Below, piece after piece: positions 59,601 to 64,000 of a DNA stretch of 64,000 bases. The position numbers and the translations under genes were made by a program. Within the stretch, counting starts at the first letter, position 1. Each line of letters starts with the position of its first letter. Source of the stretch: Vermamoeba vermiformis (taxonomy: Eukaryota; Tubulinea; Echinamoebida); NCBI GenBank assembly GCA_045837725.1, contig JBEWZL010000202.1, positions 248,001-312,000 of the forward strand. Direction: 5' to 3'. Under the pieces are notes generated by a model. That model was not told the origin of the DNA. It did not search any database and saw only the letters and a program-made list of their open reading frames with translations.

Positions 59601-62600
59601 CTTGAACTTCTTCTTGTCCTTGCCTTCGCCAGAAGAAGACGATGAGGAAGACGAAGATGATGATGATGAGGAGTCTTCGAGACCACCACCAATCTTGGGA
59701 CCTTTGACCTTGACATCACCACCAGCCTTGACCTTGGCATCGCCATCAGCTTTGACCTTGGCATCGCCACCGAGACCGACCTTGATATCAGCATCGCCTT
59801 TAATCTTAGCATCGCTATCGGCCTTGATCTTGAGATCAGCGTCACCCTTAGGGGTTCGTGGAGTAGTGACCTTCATGTCGCCATCAGCCTTGACCTTTAC
59901 ATCGGCGTCAGCTTTGATCTTGACGTCGCCTTCAGCTTTGGGTTTCTTGCCACCAATCTTGGGCAACTTGAACTTCTTCTTGTCTTTGCCTTCGCCAGAC
60001 GAGGATGAAGAGGACGAAGATGATGATGAGTCATCGAGACCACCACCAATCTTGGGACCCTTGACCTTGACGTCTCCTCCAACTTTGATCTTGGCATCAC
60101 TGTCAGCCTTGATCTTGGCATCACCATCGGCCTTGACCTTGAGATCGACGTCACCTCGAGGAGAGGAGACCTTAACGTCAGCACCAGCTTTGATGTTGGC
60201 GTTGCTATCGGCTTTGACCTTGACATCAGTGTCGGCTTTGAGCTTTACGTCACCTTCAGCCTTTGGCTTCTTGCCACCGATCTTGGGGAACTTGAACTTC
60301 TTCTTGTCCTTGCCTTCGCCAGAAGAGGACGACGAAGAGGACGAAGATGAAGACGAGGAGGAGTCGAGACCACCACCAATCTTGGGACCTTTGACTTTGA
60401 CATCGCCACCAGCCTTGACTTTGGCGTCACCACCGAGACCGACTTTAACGTCAGCTTTAGGCTCGTTAACCTTGATGCCGGCATCGGCCTTAATCTTGAC
60501 ATCAGAATCGGCTTTGACCTTGGCATCGCCACCAAGACCAACTTTGACGTCGGCCTTGGGCTCGTGCACCTTGGCATCAGCATCCGCCTTGATCTTGGCA
60601 TCACTGTCAGCTTTGATCTTGACGTCGCCTTCAGCCTTGGGCTTCTTGCCACCAATCTTGGGGAACTTGAACTTCTTCTTGTCTTTGCCTTCGCCAGAAG
60701 AAGACGATGAAGAGGATGAAGATGAAGACGAGGAGGAGTCTTCGAGACCACCACCAATCTTGGGGCCCTTGACTTTGACGTCTCCTCCAACTTTGATCTT
60801 GGCATCGCCATCAGCTTTGACCTTGGCATCGCCACCGAGACCGACCTTGATATCAGCCTTGGGTTCGTGAACCTTGACGTCAGCATCAGCCTTGACCTTG
60901 ACATCACCACCAAGGCCAACCTTGACATCAGCCTTAGGCTCATGGACCTTAACGTCAGCATCAGCTTTGGCTTTAACATCGGCATCGGCTTTGATCTTGA
61001 CGTCGCCTTCGGCCTTGGGTTTCTTGCCGCCAATCTTGGGGAACTTGAACTTCTTCTTGTCCTTGCCTTCGCCAGACGAGGATGAAGAAGACGATGATGA
61101 TGAGGAGTCATCGAGACCGCCACCAATCTTGGGACCTTTGACTTTGACATCGCCACCAGCCTTGACCTTTGCATCGCCACCAAGACCAACTTTAACATCA
61201 GCCTTGGGCTCTTTGACTTTCACATCAGCATCGGCTTTGATCTTGACATCACCGTCGGCTTTAACCTTGACATCGGCATCGGTCTTGACTTTTACGTCAC
61301 CACCAAGACCAACCTTGACGTCGGCCTTGGATTCCTTGACTTTAAGGTCAGCATCGGCCTTGATCTTAGCATCGCCATCGGCCTTGACTTTAATATCAGC
61401 GTCAGCTTTGATCTTGACGTCGCCTTCAGCCTTGGGCTTCTTGCCACCGATCTTGGGGAACTTGAACTTCTTCTTGTCCTTGCCTTCGCCAGAAGAGGAT
61501 GAAGAGGATGAAGAGGAGGATGAAGAGTCGTCGAGACCACCACCAATCTTGGGACCCTTGACTTTGACATCGCCACCAGCCTTGACTTTGGCATCGCCAC
61601 CGAGACCGACTTTAACGTCAGCTTTAGGCTCGTGAACCTTGACACCAGCATCGGCTTTGATCTTGACATCGCCATCAGCCTTGACCTTGGCATCGCCACC
61701 AAGACCAACTTTGACGTCAGCCTTGGGCTCGTGCACCTTGCCATCAGCATCAGCTTTGACCTTGGCATCACCACCAAGACCAACCTTGACATCAGTCTTG
61801 GGTTCCTTGACCTTGATATCACCATCTGCTTTGATCTTGGCGTCACCTTCAGCCTTCGGTTTCTTGCCGCCAATCTTGGGGAGTTTAAACTTCTTCTTGT
61901 CTTTGCCTTCGCCAGACGAGGATGAAGAAGACGATGATGATGAGGAGTCATCGAGGCCACCACCAATCTTGGGACCCTTGACTTTGACATCGCCACCAGC
62001 CTTGACTTTGGCATCGCCACCGAGACCGACCTTGATATCAGCCTTGGGCTCGTGAACCTTGACGTCAGTGTCAGCCTTGACCTTGGCGTCGCCACCCAAG
62101 CCAACCTTGACATCAGCCTTGGGCTCTTTGACTTTCACATCAGCATCGGCCTTGACCTTGGCATCACCACCGAGACCGATCTTAGCATCTCCGCTAGCCT
62201 TGACATTAGTGTCACCACCAGCCTTGATCTTGGCATCACCACTGAGGCCAACCTTGACGTCAGCTTTGGGTTCTTTGATTTTCAAGTCAGCATCGGCCTT
62301 GATCTTAGCATCGCCATCGGCCTTGACTTTAACATCAGCGTCAGCTTTGATCTTGACGTCGCCTTCAGCCTTGGGTTTCTTGCCACCAATCTTGGGAAGC
62401 TTGAACTTCTTCTTGTCTTTGTCTCCACTCGAAGAAGACGATGAAGAGGATGAAGATGATGACGAATCATCGAGGCCGCCACCAATCTTGGGACCCTTAA
62501 CTTTGATATCGCCACCAGCCTTGACTTTGGCATCGCCACCGAGCCCAACTTTAACATCAGCCTTGGGTTCGTGAACCTTGACATCAGCATCGGCCTTGAC

Positions 62601-64000
62601 CTTGACGTCGGCGTCGGTCTTGATCTTGGCATCGCCACCAAGACCAACTTTGACGTCAGCTTTGGGCTCTTTGACTTTCACATCAGCATCGGCCTTGACC
62701 TTGGCATCACCACCGAGACCAACCTTGATGTCGGCCTTGGGTTCCTTGACCTTGACGTCGGCATCAGTCTTGACCTTGATGTCAGCATCGGCCTTGACTT
62801 TAACGTCAGCGTCGGCTTTGATCTTGACTTCGCCTTCAGCTTTGGGTTTCTTGCCACCAATCTTGGGAAGCTTGAACTTCTTCTTATCTTTGTCTCCACT
62901 CGAAGAAGACGATGAGGACGAAGATGATGATGAGGAGTCGTCGAGACCACCAATCTTGGGACCCTTGACTTTGAGGCTGCCATCTCCCTTGATCTTGGCA
63001 TCGCCACCCAAACCAACCTTGACGTCAGCTTTGGGTTCTTTGACTTTCACATCAGCATCGGCCTTGACCTTGGCATCGCCACCGAGACCAACCCTGATGT
63101 CGGCCTTGGGTTCCTTGACCTTGATGTCGGCGTCGGCCTTGACTTTTACGTCAGCGTCAGCTTTGACCTTAGCGTCGCCACCCAAGCCAACTTTAATGTC
63201 AGCTTTAGGTTCCTTGACCTTGACGTCGGCATCGGCCTTGACCTTGGCATCACCACCCAAACCAACCTTGACGTCAGCCTTGGGTTCGTGAACCTTGACG
63301 TCAGCATCGGCCTTGACTTTGGCATCGCCGCCTAAGCCAACCTTGATGTCGCCACCGGCCTTGATCTTGGCGTCGCCACCCAAGCCAACCTTGACGTCGG
63401 CTTTGGGCTCTTTGACTTTCACATCAGCGTCAGCCTTGACCTTAGCATCGCCACCCAAGCCAACCTTGACGTCTGCTTTGGGCTCTTTGACTTTCACGTC
63501 GCCACCAAGACCAACCTTAACGTCAGCCTTGGGCTCTTTGACCTTGACGTCGGCATCGGCCTTGACCTTGGCATCGCCGCCTAAGCCAACCTTGATGTCG
63601 CCACCGGCCTTGATCTTGGCATCGCCTGAAGCTTTGGCTTTCTTGTCTTTGTCGCTTGATGAAGACGATGAGGAAGAGGATGAGGAAGATGATGAAGACG
63701 AAGAGTCCGAACGATCACGACCACCTCCAAGACCAACTTTTACTTTAGGGGCCTTTACTTTGACGTCAGCGTCAGCTTTGACCTTGGCATCACCACCGAG
63801 ACCGACCTTGACATCGGCTTTAGGCTCGTGAACCTTGACGTCAGCATCGGCCTTGACTTTGGCATCGCCACCGAGACCAACCTTGATGTCGCCGCCAGTC
63901 TTGATCTTGGCATCGCCACCAAGACCGACCTTAATGTCAGCCTTGGGCTCGTGAACCTTGACGTCAGCATCGGCCTTGACCTTGGCATCACCACCCAAAC
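56606..64000 (-). CDS. Giant low-complexity Lys/Asp/Val repeat protein (5' partial), more than 2,440 codons
   Basis: One uninterrupted frame from the right edge to 56676, with the native C-terminus apparently continuing in another frame to TAA at 56606. The protein is built from short alternating units such as DAKVKADADVKVHEPK and ADVKVGLGGDAKIKAGG. These are broken about 18 times by runs of 9-25 serines, often in the setting GGGLDDSSSS-GEGKDKKKFKFP. About ten copies of PKIGGKKPKAEGDVKIKAD lie at 59227-62870, three copies of KKWRLPHQKKKSSKKLKA at 58451-58830, and GFGVKTGGDVKVK units nearer the C-terminus. It has almost no Cys or Trp and no membrane helix. The F-x-P-K, GPK and alternating V-K/V-D pattern recalls the animal scaffold AHNAK in style, but this may be convergent. 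Function unknown; a cortical or structural filament is a guess. Confidence 0.82.
58451..58830 (-). repeat. Three-copy WRLPHQ basic module
   Basis: Three units of about 150 bases, each encoding (R/K)KWRLPHQK(K/S)KSSKKLKA followed by an acidic (A/D)EIKADGE stretch and TPRGDGE. They are the most basic part of the giant protein and contain its only tryptophans apart from the C-terminal frame change. A nucleic-acid or acidic-lipid contact is possible. Confidence 0.7.
59227..62870 (-). repeat. Ten-copy module PKIGGKKPKAEG with adjacent serine tract
   Basis: Copies start near 59227, 59566, 59935, 60257, 60631, 61007, 61430, 61850, 62366 and 62835 (plus-strand coordinates). Each copy follows a Ser tract and KDKKKFK(F/L)P. 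Spacing runs from about 320 to 515 bases, growing as the number of KADADVK units between modules rises to the right. The copies differ by silent and conservative changes, so they are not recent exact duplicates. Confidence 0.8.

Noticed and set aside
59035-60870. 611-codon open frame on the plus strand (and similar frames at 57058-57852, 61639-62574, 62578-63831)
   Set aside because: They are antisense shadows of the giant repeat gene. The repeat composition (Val/Lys/Asp/Ala codons) leaves antisense frames free of stops and gives a monotonous Ser/Pro/Leu product mirroring the sense repeat. There are no independent start or splice signals.
56676-64000. Direct repeats resembling a satellite or CRISPR-like array
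   Set aside because: The repeats keep one coding frame over 7.3 kb, vary by silent changes and have no constant spacer length, so they are protein-coding repeats.
1-64000. tRNA, rRNA or transposable-element genes
   Set aside because: I looked for tRNA B-box-like GGTTCGAAT stretches with matching acceptor arms and for transposase, reverse transcriptase or integrase motifs, and found none; the few GTTCGA hits fall inside coding exons or lack a fold.

Overview
The window is nuclear DNA from a gene-dense, intron-rich eukaryote, most likely a free-living amoeba-like protist (Amoebozoa or a similar lineage; inference). Reasons: about 150 short introns that I could place by reading frame, almost all GT-AG and mostly 40-150 bases, often with a CTAAT/CTAAC branch site just before a TTAG/ATAG acceptor; a tyrosine-kinase-like (TKL) kinase; an F-box protein with Cys-x-Trp ankyrin-like repeats; a class I myosin with a phosphorylatable Ser in its head; several seven-helix receptors; and intergenic gaps of a few hundred bases. 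TAA, TAG and TGA all act as stops, so the code is standard. I saw no rRNA, tRNA, CRISPR or recognisable transposon.

Layout. 1-6 kb: 3' part of a mitochondrial-type Na+/Ca2+ exchanger (SLC8B1/NCLX), an LRR protein, a small multi-helix membrane protein and a secreted helical protein. 6-17.4 kb: F-box/ankyrin-like protein, DDX27/Drs1 helicase, a pseudokinase, an EGF-7TM receptor, an unrecognised small gene and a Thg1-like tRNA-His guanylyltransferase homologue. 17.6-31.3 kb: a small basic ORF, a TPR protein, a TMEM45-like membrane protein, a TKL kinase, xylulokinase, an HD-type phosphohydrolase, an unrecognised 326-residue protein, another small mitochondrial-looking ORF and a Pro/Ala-tailed polytopic membrane protein. 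31.5-47.5 kb: a CLU-domain/TPR protein, a cAMP/Frizzled-type 7TM receptor, a small nuclear-looking protein, an NmrA-like reductase, a cytochrome P450, a secreted M15-like peptidase, a second 7TM receptor with a large ectodomain, and an intronless bacterial-style subtilisin. 47.9-56.5 kb: myosin I, a small ankyrin protein and MTMR14 phosphatase. 56.6 kb to the right edge: more than 2,440 codons of an intronless, Lys/Asp/Val/Ala repeat protein with about 18 serine tracts.

The genes are mostly unrelated housekeeping or signalling genes on alternating strands and do not form an operon. Loose themes are surface sensing (three 7TM receptors), phosphoinositide and kinase signalling, and cortex/cytoskeleton (myosin I, possibly the giant repeat protein). 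The most unusual item is the giant repeat protein. A second theme is a small set of places where an otherwise clean gene is off by one base, which may be sequence errors or unusual splicing.
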